This document shows, piece after piece, positions 5,720 through 5,959 of a stretch of DNA of 5,959 nucleotides. The translations under genes and the position numbers were made by a program. The DNA lies in NCBI GenBank assembly GCA_013202635.1, contig JABMRO010000799.1, positions 1 through 5,959 of the forward strand, read 5' to 3'. Each line of letters begins with the position of its first letter. Position 1 is the stretch's first letter. The DNA comes from Planctomycetota bacterium (GTDB taxonomy: Bacteria > Planctomycetota > Phycisphaerae > Sedimentisphaerales > Anaerobacaceae). Under the pieces are notes generated by a model. It was not told where the DNA came from. It saw only the letters and a program-made list of their open reading frames with translations, and did no database searches.

Positions 5720-5959
5720 AACACGACATCAAGTCAATCGTAAAACATTTTTGTATCTGCGGTGAGTTAACTGAGATAAAACCCCTGCTCCGTGGTCACA
5801 TTAATGATACGTACGTCCTGACCACCAGGAAAAACAAACATATTGTCCGATATATACTACAACGAATAAATCACACTGTATTCAAAGACCCTCCTTCAGT
5901 GATGAAAAACATTATCCGTGTAACCGAACACATACACAGCCGAATGCAGAGAATTGATC
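5716..5959 (+). CDS. Aminoglycoside-phosphotransferase-fold sugar kinase, N-acetylhexosamine 1-kinase-like, N-terminal part (3' end outside window)
   Basis: A GTG at 5716 overlaps the TGA of the nucleotidyltransferase (GTGA), and the frame stays open to the window end for 81 codons. The translation holds RGHINDTYVL (26-35), a loop near the nucleotide site; YILQRINHTVFKDP (46-59); and VMKNIIRVTEHI (62-73). These blocks, G-H-I-N-D-T-Y and L-Q-R-I-N-x-x-V-F, are characteristic of the NahK-like branch of the phosphotransferase family, which phosphorylates the anomeric carbon of N-acetylhexosamines with ATP. The catalytic H-x-D-x-x-x-x-N and DFD/DxD motifs would lie beyond the window, so activity cannot be confirmed. 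With the overlapping nucleotidyltransferase it would form a two-step route from free sugar to nucleotide sugar. No other start codon is close, and the overlap favours the GTG. Confidence 0.85.
   Translation, partial: MKHDIKSIVKHFCICGELTEIKPLLRGHINDTYVLTTRKNKHIVRYILQRINHTVFKDPPSVMKNIIRVTEHIHSRMQRID

Overview
The window looks like a chromosomal segment from a planctomycete-type bacterium, probably class Phycisphaerae or a relative; this placement is inference. The best clues are a short prepilin-like protein with the FTLIELLVVIAIIALL N-terminus and a C-terminal H-X9-D motif, and a small secreted protein with a secretin-N0-like (STN-like) domain and a Gly/Phe-rich tail. Both types are common in Planctomycetota and their neighbours in the PVC group. 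All supported genes are on the + strand. No tRNA, rRNA, CRISPR array or insertion sequence is visible.

Positions 1-2970 read as one transcription unit. They hold the 3' end of a histone-deacetylase/acetoin-utilization-family deacetylase, then an MBOAT O-acyltransferase of the AlgI/DltB type starting 13 bases later. After 43 bases comes a membrane-anchored SGNH-fold protein with a GDS nucleophile block and a D-x-x-H block. The MBOAT plus the anchored SGNH protein is the layout of known envelope-polymer acylation machines (AlgI with AlgJ/AlgX, DltB with DltD). The acceptor polymer here is unknown.

Positions 2960-4034 hold a probable promoter and hairpin, the prepilin-like gene, and a gene-free leader of about 230 bases with a possible terminator, a possible promoter and several inverted repeats. 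Positions 4035-4718 encode the secreted STN-like protein. Its start is best placed at 4035, where a signal peptide begins, not at the upstream in-frame ATG at 3891.

Positions 4757-5959 hold a sugar-1-phosphate nucleotidyltransferase-like gene. It overlaps by four bases (GTGA) the start of a GTG-initiated kinase of the aminoglycoside-phosphotransferase fold, resembling N-acetylhexosamine 1-kinase and cut by the window end. Together they suggest a two-step route from a free sugar to a sugar-1-phosphate and then a nucleotide sugar. Such products could feed surface glycan synthesis, but no direct link to the MBOAT/SGNH pair is shown here.

Nothing in the window is a clear, complete new system. 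The points most worth checking are the orphan STN-like protein with its structured leader, the MBOAT/SGNH pair of unknown acceptor, and the kinase/nucleotidyltransferase pair.
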